Source: Halobacteriales archaeon QS_4_66_20
GTDB lineage: Archaea; Halobacteriota; Halobacteria; Halobacteriales; Haloarculaceae
DNA: 34,749 nucleotides
Assembly (NCBI GenBank): GCA_003021015.1
Contig: PXRK01000042.1
Location: 1-34,749, forward strand
Direction: 5' to 3'
Part shown: positions 1-9,119 of the stretch, piece after piece
Layout: every line of letters starts with the position of its first letter
Position numbering within the stretch: position 1 is the first letter of the stretch
The notes under the pieces: model-generated
Databases searched by the model: none
Told to the model about the DNA's origin: nothing
The model's input: only the letters and a program-made list of their open reading frames with translations
Position numbers and translations under genes: made by a program

Positions 1-122
1 CGAAGCGTAGCGAAGTGAGCGCAGTCGAGCGACCTGGGGCGTTCTCTGTCTCGAACCTGCTGTTTCATCTCTCCCAGATCCCTCAATAGCTTCTGTGAAT
101 TACTAACGCGCGGCGATGGTTG
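1..122. other. Intergenic leader with GAGCG-type low-complexity DNA
   Basis: No gene is visible. The first 40 bases are a run of overlapping GAAGCG/GAGCGCAG/GAGCGAC words, the same kind of low-complexity sequence that fills the non-coding stretch at 19,790-20,265. It could be the trailer of a gene that ends outside the window. Confidence 0.4.
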
Positions 123-197
123 ATGAGTGCCAGTGATGCGTGGCTCCGCCGGCGTCGAACGGTACGGTTTAACGGCCCCACTCCCAACGACGGCACA

Positions 198-620
198 GTG
201 AGTGATTCGGACGACGGCTCCGCCGGGGCAGCGCAGGGCGACTCCGACGGGAGTGAAGCGGCCGGGACCCCGGAGCGGCCAGCAGGCGAAACCCCGCGGG
301 AGGGGAGCGACGGCGAGTTCAGTTACGAGATTGCGGGCGGGGTGCTGGCCGGGCTGGGGTTCGTGTTCACGCCGCTCGTGACCGCGGCGCCGGCCGGCTA
401 CTGCGCGCTGAAAGTCCGGGAGAGCAATCCGGGCGCCTACTACGGCATCCTCGCCTTGGTCGCTGGGACCTGTCTGTTCTGGCTGATCGTCGTGTTCGCC
501 GCGGAACTGTTCGCGGTGCTGCTCTCGGCGCTGAACGCCGGCTCGCTGACGCTCGTGCTGATCGGCGTCCCGCTCGTAGTTCTCGTGGTCGTAGTGGCCG
601 GCGTCGCGTATCTGGTGTAG
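198..620 (+). CDS. Small acidic multi-pass membrane protein, unknown function
   Basis: The function is not recognised. The predicted protein is 140 residues from the GTG at 198. It has an acidic, Ser/Gly/Asp-rich N-terminal third, typical of a halophile cytoplasmic tail, followed by about three hydrophobic segments, the last ending at the C-terminus ([15 protein letters not shown]). The frame is open back to an ATG at 123. I prefer 198 because a TTTAAC box at about 167-172 is spaced for a leaderless transcript starting there, and because the extra 25 residues are basic and unlike the rest. It lies just upstream of srp54 on the same strand, with 103 bases between them containing a separate srp54 promoter. 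Its position suggests nothing certain; a link to membrane targeting is only guilt by association. Confidence 0.7.
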   Translation: MSDSDDGSAGAAQGDSDGSEAAGTPERPAGETPREGSDGEFSYEIAGGVLAGLGFVFTPLVTAAPAGYCALKVRESNPGAYYGILALVAGTCLFWLIVVFAAELFAVLLSALNAGSLTLVLIGVPLVVLVVVVAGVAYLV

Positions 621-723
621 GCCTGATCGGGAGTTACCTCGCTGCAGTGGGGTCGATTCGACGGCGAGCGCGGCGGCACCACGACAGAAGGCTTTACGGG
701 GCCCACCACGTAGCGGGGAGCAA

Positions 724-2124
724 ATGGTACTCGACGATCTCGGCAGTTCGCTCCGGAGCACGCTCGACGACCTCCGGGGGAAGTCCCGCATCTCCGAGGA
801 GGACGTCGACGAGGTGGTCAAGGAGATCCAGCGCTCGCTGATCCAGGCCGACGTCGACATCGAACTGGTCCAGGGGCTCTCGGAAAGCATCAAATCCCGG
901 TCGCTGGAGGAGGAGCCCCCCGCGGGCACCTCGCCGCGGGACTGGGTGCTGCGCATCGTCTACGAGGAGCTGGTCGGCCTGCTCGGCGAGTCGACGGAGA
1001 TCCCCTTAGAGGAGCAGACGATCATGCTTGCGGGCCTCTACGGGTCGGGGAAGACCACGACCGCGGCGAAGATGGCGTGGTGGTTCTCCAAGAAGGGGCT
1101 GCGCCCGGCGATCATCCAGACCGACACCGACCGGCCCGGCGCCTACGACCAGGCCGAGCAGATGGCCGAGAACGCCGAGGTGGCGTTCTACGGCGAACCC
1201 GACACCGACGACCCGGTGGCGATCGCCGAGCGCGGGCTGGCGGAGACCGCAGACGCCGACGTCCGCATCGTCGACACGGCGGGCCGTGACGGCCTCAACG
1301 AGGAGCTGATCGACCAGATCGAGCGCATCGAGGCCGCCGTGAATCCGGACCGGAACCTGCTGATCCTCGACGCTGCGATGGGCCAGAGCGCCAGGGAACA
1401 GGCCGCCGAGTTCGAGGAGTCGATCGGCATCGACGGCGTCGCGATCACCAAGCTCGACGGGACCGCGAAAGGCGGCGGCGCGCTCGCGGCCGTCGACCAG
1501 ACCGACTCCACCATCGCCTTCCTCGGGACGGGCGAGACTGTCAAGGACATCGAGCGGTTCGAGCCCTCGAGTTTCGTCTCGCGGCTGCTGGGGATGGGCG
1601 ACATCGAGCAGCTTGCCGAGCGCGTCGAGCGCGCGATGGAGGAGACCCAGGCGGAGGACGACGACTGGGAGCCCGAGGACATCCTGGAGGGGCAGTTCAC
1701 GCTGTACGACCTCCAGAAGCAGATGGACGCGATGAACCGCATGGGGCCGCTCGACCAGGTGATGGACATGATCCCCGGGATGGGCGGCGGCCTCATGGAC
1801 CAGCTCCCCGACGACGCGATGGACGTCACCGAGGAGCGCATGCGCGATTTCGAGGTGATCATGGACTCGATGACCGAGGAGGAACTCGAGAATCCGCGGG
1901 TGATCGGCGCGAGCCGCACCCGCCGGATCGCCCGCGGCTCCGGCAAGCCCGAGGACCGGATCCGCGAACTGCTCCAGCAGCACAAGATGATGGAGCAGAC
2001 GCTCAAGCAGTTCCAGGGGATGGGCGACGCCGACATGGAGCGGATGATGGAGCAGATGCAGCAGGGCGGCGGTCCCGGCGGCCCCGGTGGCATGGGCGGT
2101 GGCGGCGGAAACCCGTTCGGGTGA
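724..2124 (+). CDS. srp54: Signal recognition particle protein SRP54
   Basis: SRP54 is the GTPase subunit of the signal recognition particle. It binds 7S RNA and hydrophobic signal sequences and docks on FtsY. The 466 residues show the full NG-M layout. The N domain covers about residues 1-90. The GTPase domain has its P-loop GLYGSGKTT at 104-112, DTDRPGA near 134-140, DTAGR at 184-188 and TKLDG at 242-246. A methionine-rich M domain from about 296 contains MIPGMGGG and ends in a Met/Gln/Gly-rich tail. A CTTTACG box at 692-698 places the transcript start almost at the ATG. Every isoleucine codon I checked in this gene is ATC, a useful contrast with the island genes downstream. Confidence 0.98.
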   Translation: MVLDDLGSSLRSTLDDLRGKSRISEEDVDEVVKEIQRSLIQADVDIELVQGLSESIKSRSLEEEPPAGTSPRDWVLRIVYEELVGLLGESTEIPLEEQTIMLAGLYGSGKTTTAAKMAWWFSKKGLRPAIIQTDTDRPGAYDQAEQMAENAEVAFYGEPDTDDPVAIAERGLAETADADVRIVDTAGRDGLNEELIDQIERIEAAVNPDRNLLILDAAMGQSAREQAAEFEESIGIDGVAITKLDGTAKGGGALAAVDQTDSTIAFLGTGETVKDIERFEPSSFVSRLLGMGDIEQLAERVERAMEETQAEDDDWEPEDILEGQFTLYDLQKQMDAMNRMGPLDQVMDMIPGMGGGLMDQLPDDAMDVTEERMRDFEVIMDSMTEEELENPRVIGASRTRRIARGSGKPEDRIRELLQQHKMMEQTLKQFQGMGDADMERMMEQMQQGGGPGGPGGMGGGGGNPFG

Positions 2125-2192
2125 GATACGTGCGATCACAACAAGAGCAGGCGGGTATGGTCGCCCGCACGTACCGGGGTGACGGGGAGTGA

Positions 2193-2272
2193 TAGTGATT
2201 ATTGTGAGTCGTTCCGGGATCGACCGAGCGACTGCGTGCGGTCGACCCGGTAAACAGTCACAATAATCACTA
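2193..2272. mobile_element. MITE copy A (80 bp, internally deleted), inserted at the rnp2 start codon
   Basis: The element has perfect 15-bp terminal inverted repeats, TAGTGATTATTGTGA at 2193-2207 and its reverse complement at 2258-2272. It is flanked by direct repeats TGA at 2190-2192 and 2273-2275. The interior adds a second stem (CCGGG-TCGACCG arms at about 2214-2226 and 2240-2250), so the whole element can fold into one long hairpin. The right arm carries the subterminal GACTGTTTACCG also found in the copies at 4354 and 32175. The last base of the element supplies the A of the rnp2 ATG. Confidence 0.85.
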
Positions 2273-2751
2273 TGAGACACCTCCCGAAACACCTCCAGCC
2301 GAGCTGGCGGTACCTCGCTGTCGAACTGGAGGCGTGGCCGGACGCCGACCTCGACCGCGACGGATTCCAGCGGGCGCTGTGGTTCGGCGCGCAGAACCTC
2401 GTCGGCGACGCCGGCAGCGCCTCGATCGGCCTCTCGGTGATGCAGTTCCGGTATCGGGCGGGTGAGGGGGAGGCGATCGTCCGGGTCCGCCGGGGCGAGG
2501 TCGAACCCGCACGGGCCGTTATCGCCTGTCTTGACGCCGTCGAGTCCGAGCCCCTCGGCGTGCGTATCGGGGGCGTCGCAGGGACGGTCCAGGCCTGTGA
2601 GGAAAAGTATATGGGGCGCGGACGGGAAAACCCGGACCAGAGACACGTCGTGTTCGAGGACGCCGACCGGTCCGCGTTCGTCAGGGATGGTCGCGTGGAC
2701 GTCCGGACCGATGACGCGTTCGTGGGCGCGACGACCCTCGATATCAACTAA
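2272..2751 (+). CDS. rnp2: RNase P protein component 2 (Pop5/Rnp2)
   Basis: Rnp2 is a protein subunit of archaeal RNase P, which matures tRNA 5' ends and pairs with the Rpp30 subunit. The 159-residue protein begins MRHLPKHLQPSWRYLAVEL and contains the Pop5 pattern ALWFGAQNLVGDAGSA followed by VRVRRGEVEPARAVIACL. The gene encoding the usual partner Rpp30 is not next to it. It ends two bases before the psmA ATG (TAACTATG), so the two genes are co-transcribed. The start is unusual: the ATG is formed by the last base of MITE copy A plus its duplicated TGA. Removing the element restores GTGAGACAC in the same frame, so the ancestral start was probably GTG. The insertion moved the gene 83 bases away from whatever promoter it used. 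Confidence 0.93.
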   Translation: MRHLPKHLQPSWRYLAVELEAWPDADLDRDGFQRALWFGAQNLVGDAGSASIGLSVMQFRYRAGEGEAIVRVRRGEVEPARAVIACLDAVESEPLGVRIGGVAGTVQACEEKYMGRGRENPDQRHVVFEDADRSAFVRDGRVDVRTDDAFVGATTLDIN

Positions 2752-2753
2752 CT

Positions 2754-3521
2754 ATGCAGGGACAAAACCAACAGCAGGCCTACGACCGGGGGATCACCAT
2801 CTTCTCCCCGGACGGTCGCCTCTACCAGGTCGAGTACGCCCGCGAAGCGGTCAAACGCGGGACGGCAAGCATCGGCATCAGAACGAACGACGGCGTAGTC
2901 ATCGCGGTCGACAAGCGGATCCGCTCGCCGCTGATGGAGCGCGACAGCGTCGAGAAGATCCACAAGGCCGACGACCACGTCGGCATCGCCAGCGCCGGCC
3001 ACGTCGCCGACGCGCGCCAGCTGATCGACTTCGCACGCCGGCGCGCTCAGGTGAACGAACTCCGGTACGGCGAACCGATCGCTGTCGAAACGCTCACCAA
3101 GGAGGTCACCGACTACATCCAGCAGTACACGCAGGTCGGCGGCGCACGCCCGTTCGGCGTCGCGCTGATCATCGCCGGCATTGCCGACGGCGAACCCCGC
3201 CTCTACGAGACTGATCCCTCCGGGACGCCCTACGAGTGGAAGGCCCTCGCTGTCGGCGCCGACCGCGGCGACATCAGAGAGTACCTCGAAGAGCACTACG
3301 ACGAGGGGATGGACCTCGACGGCGGGGTCCGGCTCGCACTGGAGGCGCTGGCCTCCGTCAACGACGAGGAGCTCACCCCCGAAGGGATGGGCGTCGCGAC
3401 GATCCCCGTCGACACCGAGCAGTTCCACGAACTCACCGAGGACGAGAGAGTCGAGTACTTGGAGGAGTTCGACCTGCTCGCTGCGGAGGACGAAGGCGAC
3501 GAACCCGAAGGCGACGAGTAG
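2754..3521 (+). CDS. psmA: Proteasome subunit alpha
   Basis: This is the alpha-ring subunit of the 20S proteasome, which gates entry to the proteolytic chamber and docks PAN/Cdc48-type ATPases. The 255-residue protein carries the alpha-type signature YDRGITIFSPDGRLYQVEYA at residues 10-29 and the usual GTASIGI segment. It keeps the N-terminal H0 helix and lacks the catalytic N-terminal Thr of beta subunits. The C-terminal tail is Glu/Asp-rich, as is common in haloarchaeal PsmA1. It is translated from a start two bases after the rnp2 stop, and sdo1 follows with its own promoter. Confidence 0.98.
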   Translation: MQGQNQQQAYDRGITIFSPDGRLYQVEYAREAVKRGTASIGIRTNDGVVIAVDKRIRSPLMERDSVEKIHKADDHVGIASAGHVADARQLIDFARRRAQVNELRYGEPIAVETLTKEVTDYIQQYTQVGGARPFGVALIIAGIADGEPRLYETDPSGTPYEWKALAVGADRGDIREYLEEHYDEGMDLDGGVRLALEALASVNDEELTPEGMGVATIPVDTEQFHELTEDERVEYLEEFDLLAAEDEGDEPEGDE

Positions 3522-3585
3522 CGACCTGAAGCGCGGCGTTTTCGCGGACGGTGCAACCGGCAGGAGCCTCGACAGCACAAACACC

Positions 3586-3591
3586 TTTAAA
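3586..3591 (+). promoter_or_regulatory. TATA box of sdo1
   Basis: TTTAAA, centred 25 bases before the ATG at 3614, fits a leaderless haloarchaeal transcript. It rules out the in-frame upstream start at 3551, which would lie before the box. Confidence 0.75.
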
Positions 3592-3613
3592 TGCTGCTCC
3601 AGTAGACGACGGT

Positions 3614-4339
3614 ATGATATCGCTCGACGAGGCGGTCACCGCACGGCTCGAATCCCACGGGGAGCGATTCGAGGTGCTGGTCGACCCTGACGCGGCGCTG
3701 GCGATCAAACGCGACGAGTTCGAGGACGACCTGGAGGACGTGATCGCCGCCGAGGACGTCTTCGAGGACGCCTCCCGCGGTGACCGGCCCCCGGAAAACG
3801 CCCTCGAGGAGGTGTTCGGAACCACCGATCCCCTGGAGATCATCCCGGAGGTGATCAAACGCGGCGAGATCCAGATCACGGCCGAGCAGCGCCGCGAGAT
3901 GCAGGAACGCAAGCACAAGGATCTGGTCAACCGCATCACGCGCAACGCCGTCAACCCCCAGATGGACGACGCGCCACACCCGCCAGAGCGCATCGAGTCG
4001 GCGCTGGAGGAGACCGACTTCCGGATCGATCCGATGGAACCGGTCGAGGCACAGATCGACGACGCGCTCGAGGCGCTACGGCCCGTGATCCCGATCCGGT
4101 TCGATACCGTGACGGTCGCCGCACACCTCCCCGCCGATTACGCCGGCAGCGGGCAGGCCAAGATCCGCGAGTTCGGCGACCTCCAGAGCGAGGAGTGGCA
4201 GCCCGACGGCTCCTGGATCGGCGTCGTCGAGTTCCCCGCCGGCATGCAGAACGATTTCTACGACCTGGTCAACGAGGTCTCCAGCGGCGAGGCCGAGACC
4301 CGCATCGTCAAAGACGAGGACGATATCAACACCCGATAA
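3614..4339 (+). CDS. sdo1: Ribosome maturation protein SBDS (Sdo1 homologue)
   Basis: This is the archaeal SBDS orthologue, which in eukaryotes works with EF-2-like GTPases to release the anti-association factor from the large ribosomal subunit. The 241 residues from the ATG at 3614 start MISLDEAVTARLESHGERFE and run through the FYSH domain (FEVLVDPDAAL...VFGTTDPLEIIPEVIKRGEIQ). The helical middle domain (RREMQERKHKDLVNRITRNAVNP) and the ferredoxin-like C-terminal domain follow. The gene lies just after psmA, a known archaeal neighbourhood linking proteasome and RNA-processing genes. The transcript is probably separate because of the strong TATA box at 3586. The convergent neighbour is the metE pair, with MITE copy B between them. 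Confidence 0.96.
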   Translation: MISLDEAVTARLESHGERFEVLVDPDAALAIKRDEFEDDLEDVIAAEDVFEDASRGDRPPENALEEVFGTTDPLEIIPEVIKRGEIQITAEQRREMQERKHKDLVNRITRNAVNPQMDDAPHPPERIESALEETDFRIDPMEPVEAQIDDALEALRPVIPIRFDTVTVAAHLPADYAGSGQAKIREFGDLQSEEWQPDGSWIGVVEFPAGMQNDFYDLVNEVSSGEAETRIVKDEDDINTR

Positions 4340-4353
4340 CGCCGGGCCGTTCA

Positions 4354-4462
4354 TAGTGATTGTTGTGACTCTTTACCGCCGTGTATTCGCCAGACGCCAG
4401 TTTCGGGACGTGAAACCGCCGCTACTGCGATGTGGTGCCGAAAATACTCACAACAATCACTA
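4354..4462. mobile_element. MITE copy B (109 bp), abutting the stop codon of the metE-like gene
   Basis: The 15-bp terminal inverted repeats are TAGTGATTGTTGTGA (4354-4368) and its complement (4448-4462). The flanking direct repeats are TCA at 4351-4353 and 4463-4465. The right TCA is, on the minus strand, the TGA stop of the metE-like gene. Subterminal arms ACTCTTTACCGC (left) and AGTATTTTCGG (right, reverse strand) match those of copy C. It lies between two convergent genes and could also act as a hairpin that ends transcription. Confidence 0.85.
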
Positions 4463-5524
4463 TCAGTCGTCGGCGACTGCCTGGGACTGGCCGGCACTGA
4501 TCTCGCCGGCGTCGAGGTCCGCCTCGACGTTTCGGGCTGCCTGCACGAGGTTCTCCATTTTCCCGTAGCCGACCTCGCGGGGAAGCAGCTTCAGCCCGCA
4601 ATCGGGGCTGATCGTAAGCTGCTCCGGCGGGACGACCTCCAGTGCCTTCCGGATGTTCGCCTCGATCTCCTCGACGGACTCGACCTCGCCGACGTGGGCG
4701 TCGACGACGCCGAACGCGAGGTCCTTGGTGAACTCGGGGTCCTTGAACACGTCGAGCTGTTCGTAGTCCTTGTTGCAGAGCTCGATGTCGAACTCGTCGA
4801 CCGGGAACTCCAGGATCTCGGGGTAAATCCGCGAGTAATCGCCGTAACAGACGTGCAGACAGAGCCGGACGTCGGCGGGGACGTCGGCGGTGATCCGCTC
4901 GAGACACTCGCCGACGATGGCGTGGTCGTCGGGCGTCGTCGCCAGCGCGGGCTCGTCGATCTGGATGTAGCGGGCACCGGCCTCGACCAGCCCTTCGATC
5001 TCCTCGTTGACCAGTTCTGCGAGTTCGTATGCCAGCTCCTCGTCGGTCTCGTAGGCCTCGTTGAACGACCAGTTCGCGAGCGTGTAGGGGCCGGTGATCG
5101 GCACCTTCACCGGCCGGTCGGCGACCGCCGCGGTGAACTCGTACTCGGAGATCAGCCACTCCTCGTCGTACTCGACCTCGTCGACGACGCTTGGCTTGTC
5201 GAAGTAGTTGTGACCCCACACCTTGACAGGCCCGTTGAACTCACAGCCGTCGATGCGGTGGGCGAAGTACTCGACCATCTCGTTGCGCCGCATCTCGCCG
5301 TCGACGACGACGTCCAGCCCGGCGCGCTCGTGTTCTTTCGTGATGAGCCGCGAGGCGTCGTTTTTGGCCTCCTCGAAGTCGTCGTCGTCGAAGCTGTTCT
5401 CGTCGTCGTTCCACATGTCGCGGGCGCGGTGGAGCCACTTCGGCTTCGGGTACGAACCCACGACCGTCGTGAGCAGGAAGTGCTCGTTGTCGTGCTCCGG
5501 CGGGCGGAACTGGTCGCGCGTCAT
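4463..5524 (-). CDS. Cobalamin-independent methionine synthase-like protein, catalytic (MetE C-domain) type
   Basis: This protein belongs to the MetE/MtrA-like family, which transfers a methyl group to homocysteine through a zinc-bound thiolate. The 353 residues are about half of bacterial MetE, as in archaeal short MetE proteins. The zinc-site pattern is present as HVCYGD in the middle and DCGLKLLP near the C-terminus, and IDEPAL marks a barrel strand. Its start ATG overlaps the TGA of the upstream paralogue by four bases (ATGA at 5521-5524), so the pair is translationally coupled. The stop codon is immediately followed by MITE copy B. The methyl donor cannot be read from the sequence; archaeal MetE proteins often use methylcobalamin or another corrinoid. 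Confidence 0.9.
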   Translation of the reverse strand: MTRDQFRPPEHDNEHFLLTTVVGSYPKPKWLHRARDMWNDDENSFDDDDFEEAKNDASRLITKEHERAGLDVVVDGEMRRNEMVEYFAHRIDGCEFNGPVKVWGHNYFDKPSVVDEVEYDEEWLISEYEFTAAVADRPVKVPITGPYTLANWSFNEAYETDEELAYELAELVNEEIEGLVEAGARYIQIDEPALATTPDDHAIVGECLERITADVPADVRLCLHVCYGDYSRIYPEILEFPVDEFDIELCNKDYEQLDVFKDPEFTKDLAFGVVDAHVGEVESVEEIEANIRKALEVVPPEQLTISPDCGLKLLPREVGYGKMENLVQAARNVEADLDAGEISAGQSQAVADD

Positions 5525-6558
5525 GCTGTCACCTCCAGGTGTGCGGCGTTCGCAAGCGTCTCGAGTTTTGCCTCGACCTTGTTCTCCGGCAGGTAGAACA
5601 GTTCGGTGTTCGGGACGGCGTAGACGGTGCCGTACTCCTCGCTCGGCGTCGACCCGGTGAACCAGTCGACGCGCTCCCGGACGGTCTCCGGCGACTCGAC
5701 GAGCGTGTTCTGCCCGTCGACTAAGCCCAGCGCAACGTCGTCGGTCGTGCCGTACTCCTGGACGTTGTACACGTTGTCGTCGGGCTCGGAAACCAGATCG
5801 TAGCCCAGCGCGTCGACGTCGGCGTCCAGCACGTGAGCGTGCGTCTTCTCGTCCAGGGCACCCCAGTAGGGGTAGACGACGACCTCGGCGTCGACCGCAC
5901 CGGCGAGCGTGTCGATCGCGTCGGTCACGGCCTCGCCCTCGATCGCGTCGCTGAACGCGTCCTCGCCCTCGCCCTCGTCGTAGCCCGCGCGCGGCGGGTT
6001 CTCGACGAGCGACGGGTCCAGCAGGAGCAGTGTCTCGACATCCGGGAACGCCCCGGCCTCGCCCGCGAGGAACTCCGCGACGGCCGCGAGGTACTCCGCG
6101 GGGTCGCCGTAGTACTCGTCGGTCCCCAGGTCCGCGAGCGAGTACGGCCCGGGCAGCACCGCCTGCAGTCCGTCGTCGACCTGCGACGCTGCGTCGTCGA
6201 GTTCCGCCGCGACGTCGCCGTCAGCGGTCAGCTCGTCGGTGACCACTGGCTCGCGGTAGAAGTTGTTGTTGTCGTAGTAGCGGACGATGCCCCGTGTCTC
6301 GACGGCCTCGTGGACGGCAAGGGGGTGCGCGAGCATGTCGTCCCATCGTGCCTGGCCTTCGACGACCTGGTTGAGGCCGGCGTCAGCCTGCGTCTCGATC
6401 AGTTCCGCGCGTACGCGGTCGTACACAGCTTCCGTCTCGTCGTCCAGATCTGGTCCGATCAGATCCTCCTTCTGGTTGCCTTTCAGGTCCGACAGCTCTT
6501 CTTTGGCTGTGTCGGGTAGTGGGTACAGTCCCGTCGTCGTGGAGACTATCCGTGTCAT
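5521..6558 (-). CDS. MetE-like protein, partner of the catalytic MetE gene
   Basis: This 345-residue MetE-family barrel lies directly upstream of, and overlaps, the catalytic MetE-like gene. The start MTRIVSTTTGLYPLPD and the GPYSLADLG motif place it in the UroD/MetE superfamily. The zinc-binding His-x-Cys and Cys of the partner are not visible, so it is probably a non-catalytic or substrate-delivering partner, or acts on a different methyl donor. The two genes form one operon. An AT-rich TATA-like stretch (TTTAATATT at 6583-6591) lies about 28 bases before the ATG, consistent with a leaderless transcript. The haloarchaeal tandem metE1/metE2 arrangement is the closest precedent I know. Confidence 0.85.
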   Translation of the reverse strand: MTRIVSTTTGLYPLPDTAKEELSDLKGNQKEDLIGPDLDDETEAVYDRVRAELIETQADAGLNQVVEGQARWDDMLAHPLAVHEAVETRGIVRYYDNNNFYREPVVTDELTADGDVAAELDDAASQVDDGLQAVLPGPYSLADLGTDEYYGDPAEYLAAVAEFLAGEAGAFPDVETLLLLDPSLVENPPRAGYDEGEGEDAFSDAIEGEAVTDAIDTLAGAVDAEVVVYPYWGALDEKTHAHVLDADVDALGYDLVSEPDDNVYNVQEYGTTDDVALGLVDGQNTLVESPETVRERVDWFTGSTPSEEYGTVYAVPNTELFYLPENKVEAKLETLANAAHLEVTA

Positions 6559-6609
6559 TACTCCGGGCTACAAGATGCAGGCATTTAATATTTCTTATTT
6601 CGGTTATGC

Positions 6610-6984
6610 TCAATGGTTATTCCGAACGGTGACGCAGGCCCCACCCTCGATGCCCGCGAGCGGTTCGACGTCATCAATCAGCCCGACGACCGAAACCGGC
6701 GATGCCGCACGCGGTTCCTCGCCAGTACTCGCAGGAGTTGGCCCCCAGAAGAGACAGAGTGCGTTCCCCTGCGGCCAGTACGCGACAGCACCGACGGGAA
6801 CCTCTGTCCGACCGTTCTCCGGCGGGACGTCGACGGGGATCGAAAAGTACAGCTCTTGGCCCCACCGCGTCGCGTCACCCGACAGCGGGAGCGCATCGGC
6901 GATCGCGTCGCGGGTCTCCGGGTTCTCGTCGATCCAGCTGGCGGACAGCTCCCGGCCGTCGACCTCGATCCACAGGTCTACCAT
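6610..6984 (-). CDS. Cyclophilin-like domain protein (DUF369/PF04126 type)
   Basis: The 124-residue protein matches the small cyclophilin-like family typified by Thermotoga TM1367. Diagnostic stretches are TRWGQELYFSIPVDVP, VPVGAVAYWPQGNALCLFWG and TP.S.......PVSVVGLI. The fold resembles prolyl isomerases, but the family's activity is not established, and the substrate-binding residues of true cyclophilins are not evident. The gene starts 14 bases after the dnaK stop on the same strand, so it is very likely co-transcribed with dnaK, in the place often taken by dnaJ in haloarchaea. A chaperone-related role is therefore suggested by position only. Confidence 0.82.
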   Translation of the reverse strand: MVDLWIEVDGRELSASWIDENPETRDAIADALPLSGDATRWGQELYFSIPVDVPPENGRTEVPVGAVAYWPQGNALCLFWGPTPASTGEEPRAASPVSVVGLIDDVEPLAGIEGGACVTVRNNH

Positions 6985-6998
6985 CGCTCTACGCGGAG

Positions 6999-8966
6999 TT
7001 ACTCGTCGTCCTCTTTGTCGCCGCCATCCGCGTCGACGTCCTCCTCGTCGTCGACATCCTCGAAGTCGGCGTCGACGTACTCCTCGCCGGCGCTGGCTGC
7101 GCCACCGGGACCGCCCGCTGCGCCGCCGGCAGCGCCACCCGCGGCACCGCCAGGGCCGCCGGGTCCGGCATTCGGCCCAGCGCCGCCGGGGCCCGCGCCG
7201 GCGCCGCCGGCAGCACCCTGGGCCTGCTCCTGGTACATCTGCTTGCCGATCTCCTGCAGTTCCTCGGCGAGTTCCTCGGTCGCCGCCCCGATCTCCTCCT
7301 TCGTCGCATCGTCGTCTTCCAGGACCGACTCGACGTCCTCGATGGCGCTCTCGATCTGGTCGCGGAGCTCCTCGTCGACTGCCTCCTCGTTCTCGTCGAG
7401 CAGTGTCTCGGCACGCTGGATCGTGGACTCGGCCTGGTTGCGCGCCTCGATCCGTTCGCGGCGCTTCTCGTCCTCCTCGGCGTGTTTTTCGGCCTCCTCT
7501 TTCATCTGATCGATCTGGTCGTCCGAGAGGCCCGCGCCGCCCTCGATGGTTATGTCCTCCTTGTTGCCCGACCCCTTGTCTTCGGCTTCGACGTTGACGA
7601 TCCCGTTCTCGTCCAGCGAGAACGTCACCTCGATCTGGGGTGTCCCCGCAGGCGCGGGCGGGATCCCGGTCAGTGTGAACTCGCCGAGCAGTTCGTTCTC
7701 CTCGGCGATCTCGCGCTCGCCCTGGAAGACGCGGATCTGGACCTGCGTCTGGTTGGCCTGCGCCGTGGTGAAGATCTTCGACTCCTCCGTGGGGATCGTC
7801 GTGTTCTTCTCGATCAGGCGCTCGAAGAGGCCACCCTTGACCTCGACGCCGAGCGACAGCGGCGTGACGTCCACGAGGACGATGTCGTCGACGTCGCCCG
7901 AGAGGACGCCACCCTGGATCGCCGCACCGAGCGCGACGGCCTCGTCGGGGTTGACGTTCTTCTTGGGCTCCTGGCCGGTCATCTCCTCGACTTTGTCCTG
8001 GATCATCGGCATCCGCGTCGACCCGCCGACCAGCAGCACTTCGTCGATGTCCTCCTTGGTGAAGCCGGCGTCCTCCAGCGCCTGTTCCGTCGGCCCGACG
8101 GTCCGGTCGACCAGGTCCTCGGTCAGCGACTCGAACTTCGCGCGGGTCAGCGACGCTTCGAGGTCCTTCGGGCCGTCGTCGTCCGCGGCGATGAAGGGGA
8201 GGGTGATCGTGGTCTCCTTGCGGTTCGACAGTTCGATCTTGGCCTCCTCGGCGGCCTCGTGGAGGCGCTGGAGTGCCTGGCGGTCCTCCCGAAGGTCGAT
8301 CCCGTGCTCCTCGTGGAACTCCTTGGCGAGGTAGTCGATGATCGCCTGGTCCCAGTCGTCGCCGCCGAGTTCGTTGTCGCCGTTGGTGGCGACGACCTCG
8401 TAGACGCCGCCGCCGAGTTCGAGGATCGAGACGTCGAAGGTCCCCCCGCCGAGGTCGTAGACGAGCACGGTCTGGTCGGACTCGTCGTCGAGCCCGTAGG
8501 CCATACTCGCGGCCGTGGGCTCGTTGATGATGCGTTCGACCTCGAAGCCAGCGATCTCGCCGGCGTCCTTGGTCGCCTGGCGCTGGCGGTCCGAGAAGTA
8601 CGCCGGAACGGTGATGACCGCTTTCTCGACCTCGTCGCCGAGGTAGTCCTCCGCGTCGCGCTTGATCTTCTGGAGGATCATCGCCGAGACTTGCTCGGGC
8701 GTATACTCCTCGCCGTCGAGTTCGACGGCGTAGTTCTCCTCGCCCATGTGGCGCTTGATCGATTCGACGGTGTCGCCGGGGTTCTGGACAGCCTGGTTTT
8801 TCGCCGGTTTGCCGACCAGCTGCTCCCCGTCGGAGAAGGCCACCACGGAGGGCGTCGTCCGGTCACCTTCGCCGTTGACGATGATCTCCGGGTCACCGCC
8901 TTCCATGACCGCGAACGCGCTGTTCGTGGTCCCGAGGTCGATGCCCAGAATCTTGTTGCTCGTCAT
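6999..8966 (-). CDS. dnaK: Molecular chaperone DnaK (Hsp70)
   Basis: This is an ATP-dependent Hsp70 chaperone. From the ATG at 8966 it has 655 residues. The start is [18 protein letters not shown], with the phosphate-1 loop at residues 9-14. The ATPase domain contains [30 protein letters not shown] and [14 protein letters not shown]. The substrate domain contains [10 protein letters not shown]. The tail is a long Gly/Ala/Pro repeat ending in an acidic stretch, common in haloarchaeal DnaK. The frame is open 32 codons further upstream, but an ACTTTTAACC box at 8993-9002 lies within that extension and fits transcription starting just before 8966. The co-chaperone grpE lies upstream on the same strand; dnaJ is not in this window. 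Confidence 0.98.
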   Translation of the reverse strand: MTSNKILGIDLGTTNSAFAVMEGGDPEIIVNGEGDRTTPSVVAFSDGEQLVGKPAKNQAVQNPGDTVESIKRHMGEENYAVELDGEEYTPEQVSAMILQKIKRDAEDYLGDEVEKAVITVPAYFSDRQRQATKDAGEIAGFEVERIINEPTAASMAYGLDDESDQTVLVYDLGGGTFDVSILELGGGVYEVVATNGDNELGGDDWDQAIIDYLAKEFHEEHGIDLREDRQALQRLHEAAEEAKIELSNRKETTITLPFIAADDDGPKDLEASLTRAKFESLTEDLVDRTVGPTEQALEDAGFTKEDIDEVLLVGGSTRMPMIQDKVEEMTGQEPKKNVNPDEAVALGAAIQGGVLSGDVDDIVLVDVTPLSLGVEVKGGLFERLIEKNTTIPTEESKIFTTAQANQTQVQIRVFQGEREIAEENELLGEFTLTGIPPAPAGTPQIEVTFSLDENGIVNVEAEDKGSGNKEDITIEGGAGLSDDQIDQMKEEAEKHAEEDEKRRERIEARNQAESTIQRAETLLDENEEAVDEELRDQIESAIEDVESVLEDDDATKEEIGAATEELAEELQEIGKQMYQEQAQGAAGGAGAGPGGAGPNAGPGGPGGAAGGAAGGAAGGPGGAASAGEEYVDADFEDVDDEEDVDADGGDKEDDE

Positions 8967-9054
8967 CTTGTGCGAATGTATCTGATTGTCCCGGTTAAAA
9001 GTTGCTAGATTCCGTTTTCCGCCGCGACGGCCACGGGCCGCTCTCCCGCAGTTT

Positions 9055-9077
9055 TGCCCCACGGCGATCGCCTGGGG
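9055..9077. terminator. Palindromic hairpin between grpE and dnaK
   Basis: A near-perfect inverted repeat (GCCCCACGGCG/CGCCTGGGGC around GATC) could form a very stable stem. It sits after the grpE stop and before the dnaK promoter, so it may separate the two transcripts. No T-run follows it, so termination is only inferred. Confidence 0.45.
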
Positions 9078-9101
9078 CCAAAGATCGTAGTTGAATGCAA
9101 C

Positions 9102-9119
9102 TCACCCCAACAATCACTA
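9102..9119. mobile_element. Solo MITE end (copy D) at the grpE stop codon
   Basis: On the minus strand the grpE stop TGA (9120-9122) is followed at once by TAGTGATTGTTG, identical to the first 12 bases of MITE copies B and C. No matching second end is found before the dnaK promoter. It is probably a decayed element or a one-ended remnant. Confidence 0.5.

Noticed and set aside
2193-2272. Palindromes as simple rho-independent-style terminators only
   Set aside because: A terminator role may exist, but target-site repeats, nested insertion and shared long bodies show they are mobile elements.
1006-2646. Long antisense open frames over srp54, dnaK and icd
   Set aside because: High-GC codon bias opens shadow frames; composition is Arg/His-rich, with no family motif, and they overlap well-supported genes.
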